Source: Roseivivax isoporae LMG 25204
Lineage (GTDB): Bacteria; Pseudomonadota; Alphaproteobacteria; Rhodobacterales; Rhodobacteraceae
Reading direction: 5' to 3'
DNA length: 32,793 nt
NCBI RefSeq assembly: GCF_000521865.1
Contig: NZ_JAME01000043.1
Coordinates: 1 to 32,793, forward strand
The notes beneath the pieces are model-generated. The model was not told the DNA's origin and did no database searches. It saw only the letters and a program-made list of their open reading frames with translations. The position numbers and the translations under genes are program-made. Shown here piece by piece: positions 23,688 through 31,344 of the stretch. Each line of letters begins with the position of its first letter. Within the stretch, counting starts at the first letter, position 1.

Positions 23688-24430
23688 GGAAGGTCTCCTG
23701 TCGGTTCGGGACGGGTGGGATCGGCGGATGAGGGAGATGTCCAGCGGCCGCTCTCGCCGCGCGGCAGCACGATGACGCGGGTGCCGCTGTCGACCTCGTC
23801 CGCGAGGTGCATGACGTCCTGGTTGAACATGCGGATGCAGCCCGACGAGGCGTCTTGGCCGATGGTCCACGGGCTCGGCGTGCCATGGATGCGGTAGAGC
23901 GTGTCGCGCCCGTCGCGGAAGAGGTAGAGGGCACGCGCGCCGAGCGGATTGTCGAGGCCGCCCTCGACGCCGCCCGCGAATTGCGCGTACTTCCCGGGCT
24001 CTCGGCGGATCATGTTTTGCGTCGGCGTCCAGCCGGGCCAGTCGCGCGTGTAGGGGACCGTCGCCTCGCCGGAGAACCCGTAGCCGGCCGCGCCCACGGC
24101 GACGGTGTAGCGCATGGCACGGTCGTCCCCAAGCAGCCGGTAGAGCCGCTTCGCGCCCGGGTCGACGACGAGGGTGCCGGGCGGATGCGGTGCGAAATAG
24201 GCCACCTCCTGCCGCTTGCGCGCCTCGGAAAGATAGGCCGGGTCGATGGCGGGCACGGTGCGGCCGCCGTCCTCGACGGCTGCGTACATGGCGCGGGTGG
24301 CGGCGTCGGGCCCGGGCCTGGCCGGCGAGGCGGCCGGGTCCGCGTCGTCCCTTGGGGGTAGCGCCGGCGCGCAGGCGGACAGCAGGAGGACCATCGCGCA
24401 GCAGAGCGCGCGGGCGGACGGGTAGGTCAT
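23684..24430 (-). CDS. Lipoprotein L,D-transpeptidase (YkuD/ErfK domain)
   Basis: This 248-residue predicted lipoprotein has the lipobox LSAC (17-20), a disordered Pro/Ala linker and then an L,D-transpeptidase domain. It starts GTLVVDPGAKRLYRLLGDD and contains HGT (His182) and SSGCIRM (Cys198, Arg200), the full catalytic signature. The segment WPGWTPTQNMI is typical of ErfK/YbiS proteins. The start overlaps the stop of the TlpA-type gene by ATGA, and its own stop overlaps the start of the DsbA-like gene. It differs from the Tat-exported paralogue in export route, lipid anchor and active-site Arg, so the two probably act on different substrates or at different places in the envelope. Confidence 0.93.
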   Translation of the reverse strand: MTYPSARALCCAMVLLLSACAPALPPRDDADPAASPARPGPDAATRAMYAAVEDGGRTVPAIDPAYLSEARKRQEVAYFAPHPPGTLVVDPGAKRLYRLLGDDRAMRYTVAVGAAGYGFSGEATVPYTRDWPGWTPTQNMIRREPGKYAQFAGGVEGGLDNPLGARALYLFRDGRDTLYRIHGTPSPWTIGQDASSGCIRMFNQDVMHLADEVDSGTRVIVLPRGESGRWTSPSSADPTRPEPTGDLP

Positions 24431-25248
24431 TCGGTGTCCTTCACGATGCGGCGCATCCCCGCCGCGAGGGCGGCGCGGGAGATCTCGCCGGTATGGGTGT
24501 CGTGCAGGCGACCGGCGGCGTCGACGAAGACGGTCACCGGCAGCCCCTCGGCGCCGAGCGCGGCCATGAGGCGCGCCTCGCGGTCGAGCGCCACGTCGCG
24601 ACCGGGCAGGCCCGCGGAAGCGAGGAAGCGCGCGACGGTGCCCGCATCCTCGCCCTGGTTCACGAAGAGGAAGCGCGGCGCATCTTCCATCCCTGCCGCG
24701 GCGACCATCATCGGCATCTCGCGCCGGCAGGGCGGGCACCAGCCGGCCCAGAGGTTCAGGACCAGCGGTCCCCCCGCCGCGCCGATCTCGACCGGCGCGC
24801 CCGAGAGGTCGGTCGCGTCGACCCGGGGCAGGAGGGCGCCGCGCGGGTCGGGCAACGCGGCGCTGACCGCAGCGGTCCCGCCGAGCGCGAGGGCGGCAGA
24901 CGCGACGAGGGGCAGGGCGCGCCGAGGCGATCTGCGCACGAGGACGAGGGCCGCGACCCCGCCGCCGACTGCCCCGGCCGCGAGGGAGAACCCGCCCTGC
25001 CAGACCTTCAGCGCGTCGCGCGGCGCGGCGGCGAAGCTCTCCGCATGGGCCGCGACGAAGCCCGCGCGGGCCGCGACGATGCACGCGGCGAGGAGAAGCC
25101 AGGCATGGGGGCCGAGCGCGGCCGTCGTGCCCCGCCGGCCGCCGACGCGGTCCGCGATCTCGACCGCGACGAGGAAGAGGCCGATCCCGACGAGTGCGGC
25201 CGCGCGGTCGCCGTCGAGAACGAGGGGGCCGAGCGACACCGTGTTCAT
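24427..25248 (-). CDS. TlpA-like thioredoxin fused to an Lgt-like membrane module
   Basis: This 273-residue inner-membrane protein has two parts. Residues 1-130 contain several membrane segments and resemble prolipoprotein diacylglyceryl transferase, including the fragment RAGFVAAHAESF...VWQGGFS. The catalytic HGG after GGxSF in true Lgt is AAG here, so transferase activity is unlikely. Residues about 140-273 form a periplasmic thioredoxin domain with WCPPC (Cys171-Cys174) and the cis-Pro loop GLPVT (Pro237), as in TlpA/ResA/CcmG reductases. The natural role would be passing electrons from DsbD to periplasmic thiols. It has ATGA overlaps with dsbD upstream and the lipoprotein transpeptidase gene downstream. 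Confidence 0.88.
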   Translation of the reverse strand: MNTVSLGPLVLDGDRAAALVGIGLFLVAVEIADRVGGRRGTTAALGPHAWLLLAACIVAARAGFVAAHAESFAAAPRDALKVWQGGFSLAAGAVGGGVAALVLVRRSPRRALPLVASAALALGGTAAVSAALPDPRGALLPRVDATDLSGAPVEIGAAGGPLVLNLWAGWCPPCRREMPMMVAAAGMEDAPRFLFVNQGEDAGTVARFLASAGLPGRDVALDREARLMAALGAEGLPVTVFVDAAGRLHDTHTGEISRAALAAGMRRIVKDTE

Positions 25249-26987
25249 CGGGTGGCCTCGGCGATCGAGGCCAGCATCGCGGCGCTGTCGGTATCCCCGA
25301 CGATGCGGCTGCCCGGGGCCTCGGCGCGGTCGGCGTCGAGGAACACCATGGTGGGCGGGCCCGCGGCGCCGAGGAGGTCGAGCACCTCGCGGCTCGCGGC
25401 GCCGGCCTCGGTCACGTCGACCTTGACCGGGGCGAGCCTACCGAGGGCGTCCTGCACCGCGGGGTCGGCAAGCGGTCCGCGCTCGATGGCGCGGCAGGTC
25501 GTGCACCACCCGGCGGTCACGTAGACGAGCGCCGGACGGCTTTCGCCTGCGAGCACGGCCTCGAGCGCGGGCGCGCTCCGCACGGTGGTGAAGGCGGATG
25601 CCTCGTCCGGTGCCCGCCGGGCGTCGCCCGCGAAGGGGGCGAGCGGGCGCAGCGGGTCGTCCCCGCCCACCGCTGCACCCGCGCCCTGCAGCGCGCCCGC
25701 AAGGAGCAGGATCGCGCCGAGGGCCCGGCCCGGACGGCCGGCCCGGCTGCCGCGCGGGCCCGTGGCCAGCAGCGCGCCCGCGCCGATCAGCAGCGCCGAC
25801 CAGAGCGCGAGGGTCACCGTGCCGGGCAGCACGCGGCCCGCGAGCCAGATCGCGAAGCCGAGAAAGACCATGCCGAAGACCCGGCGCGCGCCTTCCATCC
25901 ACGGCCCCGAGCGCGGCAGGATCCGTGGCCCGAACGCCCCCACGGCGAGAAGCGGCAGGCCCTGGCCGAGACCCAGCGCGAAGAGCGCGAGCGCGCCGAG
26001 CATCACGTCCCCCGTCTGCGCGATGTAGAGCAGCGCGCCGGCGAGGGGCGCGGTCACGCACGGCCCGACGATCAGCGCCGAGGTGGCCCCGAGGAGCGCC
26101 GCGCCTCCCAGCGATCCCTGCCGGCCCTGCACGCGCGACAGGCGCGAGGAGAGCGCGCGGGGGACCTGCAGCTCGAAGAGGCCGAACATCGACAGCGCGA
26201 GGAGGACGAAGAGCGCCGCGGCGACCCCGATGGCGGGCGGCGATTGCAGCACGGCCTGGAGGTTCCGCCCAGACCATGCCGCCACGACCCCGAGGAGCGC
26301 GAAGGCCGAGGCCATCGCGATCACGTAGGCGCCCGAGAGCGCGAGGCCGCGCCGCGCGCCCACCTCCGCGCCGCGGCCCGTCACCATGCCGGCGACGATC
26401 GGCACCATGGGAAAGACGCACGGGGTGAAGGCGAGGAGCAGCCCGAAGCCCAGGAAGCCCGCGACCACGAGCCCGGCGCCGCCCCGGGCCGAGAGCCCGT
26501 CGAGGAGCCCCGGATCGGCGGCGAGCACGATATCCCGGTCCCGGGCCGGGGCGACGTCCGGCGCCCGGCCGGTGTCCTCCGCCGCGGCGCCGATGACGCG
26601 CGTCTGCGGCGGGTAGCAGATGCTGTCCTCGAGGCAACCCTGCCAGGTGAGCGTCACGGGTCCCGCGGCCGGGGCGATGCGGGCCTGAAGCCGGTCGCGG
26701 TAGATCTCCGTCTCGCCGAAGGTCGGGTCGTCCTTCCGCGTGCCGGGCGGGGTCTCGACCGCGACCGGGGCGCCGTCGGGGCCCTCGGCGCGCAGGTGGT
26801 CGCGGTAGAGGTAGTAGCCCTCCGCGATCTCCCAGGTTAGGGAAAGACCGGACGCGTCGTCGCGCACCGTGAGCGCGAAGGCCTTCTCGGCCGGCAGCGG
26901 GTCGGGGGCAGGCTGTGCCGCGGCGGCGCCGGCGGACAGCATCAGGAGGGCGGCGAGGGCGGCCCGGGGGAATCGCGGCATCGTCAT
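25245..26987 (-). CDS. dsbD: Thiol:disulfide interchange protein DsbD
   Basis: This 580-residue inner-membrane electron transporter takes electrons from cytosolic thioredoxin to periplasmic thioredoxin-fold proteins. All three modules and their cysteine pairs are visible: the N-terminal domain after a signal peptide (GCLEDSICYPP, Cys118 and Cys124), the membrane domain (FTPCVFPM, Cys190, and VGPCVTAPL, Cys310), and the C-terminal thioredoxin domain (WCTTC, Cys495-Cys498). Length matches E. coli DsbD (565). The start is ATG 26987, with ATG 26981 as a close alternative. It is the first gene of the five-gene thiol/transpeptidase operon and is divergent from a response regulator, with a PmrA-type box between them. 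Confidence 0.95.
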   Translation of the reverse strand: MTMPRFPRAALAALLMLSAGAAAAQPAPDPLPAEKAFALTVRDDASGLSLTWEIAEGYYLYRDHLRAEGPDGAPVAVETPPGTRKDDPTFGETEIYRDRLQARIAPAAGPVTLTWQGCLEDSICYPPQTRVIGAAAEDTGRAPDVAPARDRDIVLAADPGLLDGLSARGGAGLVVAGFLGFGLLLAFTPCVFPMVPIVAGMVTGRGAEVGARRGLALSGAYVIAMASAFALLGVVAAWSGRNLQAVLQSPPAIGVAAALFVLLALSMFGLFELQVPRALSSRLSRVQGRQGSLGGAALLGATSALIVGPCVTAPLAGALLYIAQTGDVMLGALALFALGLGQGLPLLAVGAFGPRILPRSGPWMEGARRVFGMVFLGFAIWLAGRVLPGTVTLALWSALLIGAGALLATGPRGSRAGRPGRALGAILLLAGALQGAGAAVGGDDPLRPLAPFAGDARRAPDEASAFTTVRSAPALEAVLAGESRPALVYVTAGWCTTCRAIERGPLADPAVQDALGRLAPVKVDVTEAGAASREVLDLLGAAGPPTMVFLDADRAEAPGSRIVGDTDSAAMLASIAEATR

Positions 26988-27010
26988 GGTGCCGGGACTG
27001 GACGCCGCAG

Positions 27011-27027
27011 CTTAAGCCAGCCTTAAG
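27011..27027. promoter_or_regulatory. PmrA/QseB-type direct repeat (CTTAAG-N5-CTTAAG)
   Basis: Two perfect CTTAAG hexamers (27011-27016, 27022-27027) with a 5-base spacer lie in the 74-base gap between dsbD and the response regulator gene. The 11-base period places both half-sites on one helix face and matches the PmrA box, (C/T)TTAA(G/T)-N5-(C/T)TTAA(G/T). The site lies 24 bases upstream of dsbD and 35 bases upstream of the regulator gene. The adjacent regulator is OmpR/QseB type, so control of itself and of the operon is likely. Confidence 0.7.
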
Positions 27028-27061
27028 GTTCGCGGGCGAGAGCCCCGGCCATGGAGACGAG

Positions 27062-27745
27062 ATGCGCGTTCTGATCGTGGAGGACGACGAGGTGCTGGCC
27101 GACGGCCTGTCGGTCGGACTGCGCCTGTCGGGGTTCACCGCCGACCGGGTCGAGACGCTCGCGGATGCCCGCGCGGCGCTCGCCACGACCGATTTCGAGG
27201 GGCTGGTGCTCGACATCATGCTGCCAGACGGGCTTGGGCTCGACCTGCTGGCCGAACTGAGGGCGCGGGGCTCGGCGCTGCCGGTCCTCCTCCTGACCGC
27301 GCGCGACCGGGTCAAGGACCGCGTGCGCGGCCTCGATGCCGGCGCGGACGACTATCTCGGCAAGCCCTTCGACCTCGACGAGCTCGCGGCGCGGCTGCGG
27401 GCCATGCTGCGCCGGGGCGAGGGGCGGGCCAGCGCGGGGCTCGCGCACAACGGGCTCTCGATCGATCCGGCCACGCTGACGGGGCGGCGGGGCGACGCCG
27501 CGCTGCGCTTCTCGCGCCGCGAGTTCGCGATCCTGCACGCCCTCATGGAGCGTCCCGGCCACATCCTGTCCCGCGAGGCGCTGGAGGAGCGGCTCTATGG
27601 CTGGCAGGAGGAGATCGAGAGCAACACCGTCGAGGTCCACGTGCACAAGTTGCGCGCCAAGCTCGGCCGCGGTGTCATCGAAACCGTGCGGGGCCTCGGC
27701 TACCGCCTCGCCACCGGGGAGGACGCGCCATCTCGATCCGGCTGA
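27062..27745 (+). CDS. OmpR-family response regulator (QseB/PmrA-like)
   Basis: This 227-residue response regulator has a receiver domain with Asp8-Asp9, the phosphoacceptor Asp51 (LVLDIMLPDGLG), Thr79 and Lys101. The C-terminal winged helix (about residues 130-220) has FSRREFAILHALMERPGHILSR and VEVHVHKLRAKLG, as in the QseB/PmrA/TctD group. ATG 27062 has GGAG upstream. Its last 16 bases overlap the kinase gene, whose ribosome binding site lies inside this gene. Its DNA target is probably the CTTAAG direct repeat just upstream. Confidence 0.93.
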   Translation: MRVLIVEDDEVLADGLSVGLRLSGFTADRVETLADARAALATTDFEGLVLDIMLPDGLGLDLLAELRARGSALPVLLLTARDRVKDRVRGLDAGADDYLGKPFDLDELAARLRAMLRRGEGRASAGLAHNGLSIDPATLTGRRGDAALRFSRREFAILHALMERPGHILSREALEERLYGWQEEIESNTVEVHVHKLRAKLGRGVIETVRGLGYRLATGEDAPSRSG

Positions 27746-29085
27746 GACTGTTCGCGATCCTCGCGCTCGCCACCGGGGCCGTCTGGCTGTCGGCGGCGCT
27801 GTGGATCCAGAACTCCACCCGTGCCGAGGTCGAGCGCGTGCTCGACGCGCGGCTCGCCGAGGCCGCGACCATGGTGTCCTCGCTCATCTCCGACCACCGC
27901 ATCGAGGTCGCCCGCGCCGGCGGCGCGCCGGTCCCGGTGCCGATGCCCGCGCCCTCGGGATATTCGCGGCAGCTCTCCTGCCAGATCTGGTCGCTCGACG
28001 GCACGATGGTGGGCCGCTCGGGCGGCGCGCCCGAGGCGGAACTGACCGGGTCCGGGCAGGAGGGCTACTCGGTATCGATCGTCGATGGCGAGCCTTGGCG
28101 CGTCTACACGGTGGTCAATCCCGAGCTCGGCGTGCGCGTGATGGTGGGCGACAGTCTCGCCGTGCGCGACCGGCTGGTGCGCGACGTGCTCGAGGGCCTG
28201 CTCCTGCCCGCGGCGGTGATCCTGCCGATCCTCGCGGCGCTCATCTGGATCAGCGTGGCGCGCGGCCTCGCGCCGCTCGACCGGTTGGCCGAGGCACTGC
28301 GCGCCCGCGCGCCCGCGGACCTCAGCCCGCTGCCCGCCGGGCCTGCCCCGCGCGAGATCCGCCCCGTACGCCGGGCGCTCGACACGCTCTTCGCCCGGGT
28401 GGCGGCGGCGCGCGACGTCGAGCGCGACTTCACCACCTATGCCGCGCACGAGCTCAAGACGCCGCTCGCGGGGCTCCGGACGCAGGCGCAGGTGCTGCGC
28501 ATGGCGGAGGACCCCGCGACCCGCGACGGCGCCCTGCGGGCGATCGAGATCTCGGTCGACCGCACCGACCGCATGGTGCGCCAGCTGCTCGAGCTTGCCG
28601 CGGTCGAACGGACCGAGGACGCGATCGAGCCCACCGACACGGCCGAGCTCGTGGCCGGGACGCTCGACGACCTCGACATGCTCGCGCGCGGACGGGACGT
28701 GACGCTCGCATTGACCCGAAAGGATATCGGGCACCCGTTCGAGACCAACCCCTTCCTCTTGCGCGCGGCGCTGCGCAACGTGGTCGAGAACGCCATCCTC
28801 GCCTCGCCGCCCGGGGGCCGGGTCACGGTGTCGCCGCTGTGCGACGACCGGCTCCTCACGATCGTCGTGCGCGACGAGGGGCAAGGCATCCCGCCCGAGC
28901 TGCGCGACAGGGTGACCGAGCGTTTCGCGCGCGGTCGCACGAGCGGGCCGCAGGGCAGCGGGCTCGGCCTCTCGATCGTGGCGAGCGCGATGGAACGTCT
29001 GGGCGGCACGGTCGTCTTCGACGCCAGCTCCGGCCAGAGCCAGGTGGTGCGGCTGGTCCTGCCCGCGCGGCCCCCGGCAGCCTAG
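27730..29085 (+). CDS. Sensor histidine kinase (QseC/PmrB-like) with apparent AUC start
   Basis: This membrane sensor kinase has about 451 residues if read from 27730. The reading frame starts (I/M)SIRLRLFAILALATGAV, a typical kinase N-terminus and first membrane helix, directly after GGGGAGGA with six-base spacing; but the codon is ATC, not ATG. The next usual codon, GTG 27838, would remove the first 36 residues and the first membrane helix. From there on: a periplasmic region, a second membrane segment (LLLPAAVILPILAALIWISV), HAMP, the H box HELKTP (His240), the N box (Asn354) and G1/G2 boxes DEGQG and GSGLGLS. Its gene overlaps the regulator by 16 bases and ends in CTAG shared with the converging kinase gene. 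Confidence 0.88.
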   Translation: MSIRLRLFAILALATGAVWLSAALWIQNSTRAEVERVLDARLAEAATMVSSLISDHRIEVARAGGAPVPVPMPAPSGYSRQLSCQIWSLDGTMVGRSGGAPEAELTGSGQEGYSVSIVDGEPWRVYTVVNPELGVRVMVGDSLAVRDRLVRDVLEGLLLPAAVILPILAALIWISVARGLAPLDRLAEALRARAPADLSPLPAGPAPREIRPVRRALDTLFARVAAARDVERDFTTYAAHELKTPLAGLRTQAQVLRMAEDPATRDGALRAIEISVDRTDRMVRQLLELAAVERTEDAIEPTDTAELVAGTLDDLDMLARGRDVTLALTRKDIGHPFETNPFLLRAALRNVVENAILASPPGGRVTVSPLCDDRLLTIVVRDEGQGIPPELRDRVTERFARGRTSGPQGSGLGLSIVASAMERLGGTVVFDASSGQSQVVRLVLPARPPAA

Positions 29086-30371
29086 CCCCGCGCGGGCAGG
29101 GTCACGCGCGCAAGAAGCCCGCCGAGGTCGGCCCGGTCGAGCACCAGCGTCCCGCCATAGGCGCGCACCCGGTCCGCCGCGATCGCCAGGCCGAGCCCGT
29201 GGCCCTGCGTGCTCTCGTCGAGCCGCGCGCCGCGCGCGAGCAGGCGGTCGCGGTCCGGGGCGGGGATGCCGGGGCCGTCATCGGCGACGTCGATCACGAG
29301 GCCGCCCGCGCCCGCCGCGGCGGTGATGCGCACGCGGGCCGCCGCCCAGGCGACGGCGTTCTCGGCCAGGGTCCCCACGATCTCGATCAGGTCCTCCGCA
29401 TCGCCGCGGAAATCCGGCGCGCCCTCGGCGCGGACGTCGAGCGCGATGCCTTGTCGCCGCGCCCCGGGGGCGAGCACCAGCGCCACGTCCTGCAGCGCGG
29501 GCGCGACGGCGCAATGGGCCGCCGGATCGAGCCCCGCCGCCGAGGCGCGTGCGCGGTCGAGATGCCAGCGGATGATGCGGTCCATGCGCGCGATCAGCGC
29601 GGCCTCCTCGGGGCCTGCGCGGTTCGACAGGACCGCGAGCGGCGTCTTGAGCGCGTGGGCGAGGTCGCCCGCATGCGCGCGCGCCCGCTCGACCTGCGCC
29701 GCCCGTGCGGCGATCAGGCGGTCGAGTTCGTCGGCGAGCGGGCGCAACTCTGCGGCGGCGGGGCGTGGGACGGTGCCCGTCGTTCCGTCGCGGACCTGCG
29801 CCACCGACCGCGCGAAGCGCGTGAGGTCGCGAAGCCCCGCCCGCACCGCCACGACCTGCGCGACGAGCAGGCCCGCGCCGAGGACCGCCAGCGCCACGAG
29901 AAGCGGGCGGCGCACGGTGGCGAGCTCCGCCGCCGCCTCGGCCGCGGGCAGCGTGACGGCGACGGTCAGCGTCCGCCCGTCGCCCGGCGCGGTGAACCGC
30001 GCGCGGTGCGCGATGAGCGCGGCGCCGTCGGGGCCGATCCCGCGCGCGCCGTCGGGTCCGAGATCGCCGGTGACGAGCGACGGCGCCCGGGCGAGGACCT
30101 CGGTGCCATCGCTCACCTGCCAGTACCAGCCCGAGAGCGGCCGCTCGAACCGGGGATCGGCCGGTGCCGGGATCACGTCGAAACGCCCGGCCGCGTCCCA
30201 TTCCGCCGCCGCCATGACCGCCCGCGCGCCGGCTGCCAGTTCCGCCTCGAGCCGGCGCGTCACGAAGTCCGACAGGACCGCCGACAGCGCGATCCAGGCG
30301 AGCACGAGGGCCGCCGCGGTCAACGCGCCCGACCAGAAGAGGAGCCGGCCGCGGATCGAGCCTGCGCTCAT
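29082..30371 (-). CDS. Sensor histidine kinase (PhoQ/FeuQ-like)
   Basis: This 429-residue membrane sensor kinase has a first membrane helix (LLFWSGALTAAALVLAWIAL), a periplasmic domain of about 115 residues with the PhoQ-like element RFERPLSGWYWQV, a second membrane helix (LLVALAVLGAGLLVAQVVAV), a HAMP-like linker and the H box DLAHALKTPLAVL (His239). N box ENAVAWA (Asn338), DDGPGIP and GHGLGLAIA follow. The DLAHALKTP form of the H box is characteristic of PhoQ/FeuQ kinases, known to respond to envelope or osmotic conditions. It overlaps its regulator's gene by ATGA. Confidence 0.92.
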   Translation of the reverse strand: MSAGSIRGRLLFWSGALTAAALVLAWIALSAVLSDFVTRRLEAELAAGARAVMAAAEWDAAGRFDVIPAPADPRFERPLSGWYWQVSDGTEVLARAPSLVTGDLGPDGARGIGPDGAALIAHRARFTAPGDGRTLTVAVTLPAAEAAAELATVRRPLLVALAVLGAGLLVAQVVAVRAGLRDLTRFARSVAQVRDGTTGTVPRPAAAELRPLADELDRLIAARAAQVERARAHAGDLAHALKTPLAVLSNRAGPEEAALIARMDRIIRWHLDRARASAAGLDPAAHCAVAPALQDVALVLAPGARRQGIALDVRAEGAPDFRGDAEDLIEIVGTLAENAVAWAAARVRITAAAGAGGLVIDVADDGPGIPAPDRDRLLARGARLDESTQGHGLGLAIAADRVRAYGGTLVLDRADLGGLLARVTLPARG

Positions 30372-31039
30372 TGCCCGGGATCTGCGGGCAGGAGCCGGTA
30401 CCCCTCGCCGCGGCGGGTCTCGATCCGCGCCTCGCCGATCTTCCGGCGCAGACGACCGATCACCACCTCCATCGAACGGAAGTCGCGGTCGGAGTCGCGG
30501 TCGTACATGTGTTCGGAAAGCTCGGCCCGGCTGACCACGCGGCCCTTCTGCAGCAGGAGAAAGCGCAGGAGCTTGCCCTCGAACGCGGTGAGCCGCACCG
30601 GCATCCCGTCGAGCGTCACGAGCCCCGTCGCCATGTCGAGGACGAGCGCGCCGGCGGAGAGTTCCGAGGTCGCGTGGCCTGCCGCGCGCCGCACCAGCGT
30701 GCCGAGCCGCAGCACCACCTCCTCCATCCGGAAAGGTTTGAGCACGTAGTCGTCGGCCCCGGCGCGGAAGCCCGCGACCTTGTCCGACCAGGCGTCGCGC
30801 GCGGTCAGGATGAGGACGGGAAAATCGTGCCCCGCGCCGCGCCAGCGCCGCAGCACCTCGATTCCGTCGAGACCGGGCAGGCCGAGATCCAGCACTGCGG
30901 CGCCGATCGTCTCGGTCGCGCCCAGGAACTCGCCCGCCTCGCCGTCATGCGCGGTCTCGACCGTGTAGCCGGCCTCGGTCAGCGCCGTGCCGATCTGCGC
31001 CGCGAGGTCGCGCTCGTCCTCGACCACGAGCACCTTCAC
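30368..31039 (-). CDS. OmpR-family response regulator (PhoP/FeuP-like)
   Basis: This 223-residue response regulator has phosphoacceptor Asp51 (AVLDLGLPGLDG), Thr79, Lys101 and a C-terminal winged helix with LTAFEGKLLRFLLLQKGRVVSRAELSEHMYD and the FRSMEVVIGRLRRKIG recognition region. It begins at GTG (31037-31039) in a GTGA overlap with the stop of the upstream PepSY-like gene, and its stop overlaps the kinase start by ATGA, so the three genes are translationally coupled. Group placement with PhoP/FeuP rests on kinase partner and motif style. Confidence 0.92.
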   Translation of the reverse strand: MKVLVVEDERDLAAQIGTALTEAGYTVETAHDGEAGEFLGATETIGAAVLDLGLPGLDGIEVLRRWRGAGHDFPVLILTARDAWSDKVAGFRAGADDYVLKPFRMEEVVLRLGTLVRRAAGHATSELSAGALVLDMATGLVTLDGMPVRLTAFEGKLLRFLLLQKGRVVSRAELSEHMYDRDSDRDFRSMEVVIGRLRRKIGEARIETRRGEGYRLLPADPGQ

Positions 31040-31344
31040 CGCTGGCCGCCCGGCAGGATGCGCGCCTCGGACTGGCCCACGCCCTTGACCTCGAGAAAGC
31101 GGCAGCCGGGGCCGGTCAGCTCGATCTGCAGGACGTTGCCCGCGGGCGTGAGCCAGCGCAGCTCCTGCACCAGCCCGTCCTCGTCGTCGCGCAGGCGCAG
31201 CGCCTCGCCGCGATAGCGCGCGGCCGCGCAGTCGAGCGCGGCGGCGGGACCGATCGGCACGGCGTCGCGCGGCGGGTCGCCGGCGGCCGCGGTCGCGCCG
31301 AGCGAAAGGCAGAGGCAGAGCAGGGGCAGGGCGGACAATCGCAT
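31036..31344 (-). CDS. Small periplasmic PepSY-like protein
   Basis: This 102-residue exported protein has a signal peptide (MRLSALPLLCLCLSLGATAAAG, cleavage near residue 22). The rest is a single PepSY-like repeat: helix around CAAARYRGEAL, then ELRWLTPAGNVLQIEL and the final strand. Two cysteines (39 and 81) of the mature part could form a disulfide. The start at 31344 is chosen because the 37 upstream residues of the longer frame are not coding in style. Gene order PepSY-regulator-kinase resembles FeuN-FeuP-FeuQ of rhizobia, where FeuN is a periplasmic inhibitor of the kinase; that role here is an inference. Confidence 0.8.
   Translation of the reverse strand: MRLSALPLLCLCLSLGATAAAGDPPRDAVPIGPAAALDCAAARYRGEALRLRDDEDGLVQELRWLTPAGNVLQIELTGPGCRFLEVKGVGQSEARILPGGQR

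Noticed and set aside
23005-23934. Upstream extension of the Tat L,D-transpeptidase frame
   Set aside because: It crosses the DsbA-like gene in another frame; the Tat signal and AAGGAGA fix the start at 23004.
25194-26840. 548-codon plus-strand frame opposite dsbD
   Set aside because: Low-complexity Arg/Glu/Ala translation with no domain; dsbD on the other strand has all six conserved cysteines.
27597-30749. Plus-strand open frame of about 1050 codons
   Set aside because: It runs through two kinase genes and a regulator in the wrong frame or strand; Arg/Ala/Gly-rich with no domain. A GC-driven shadow.
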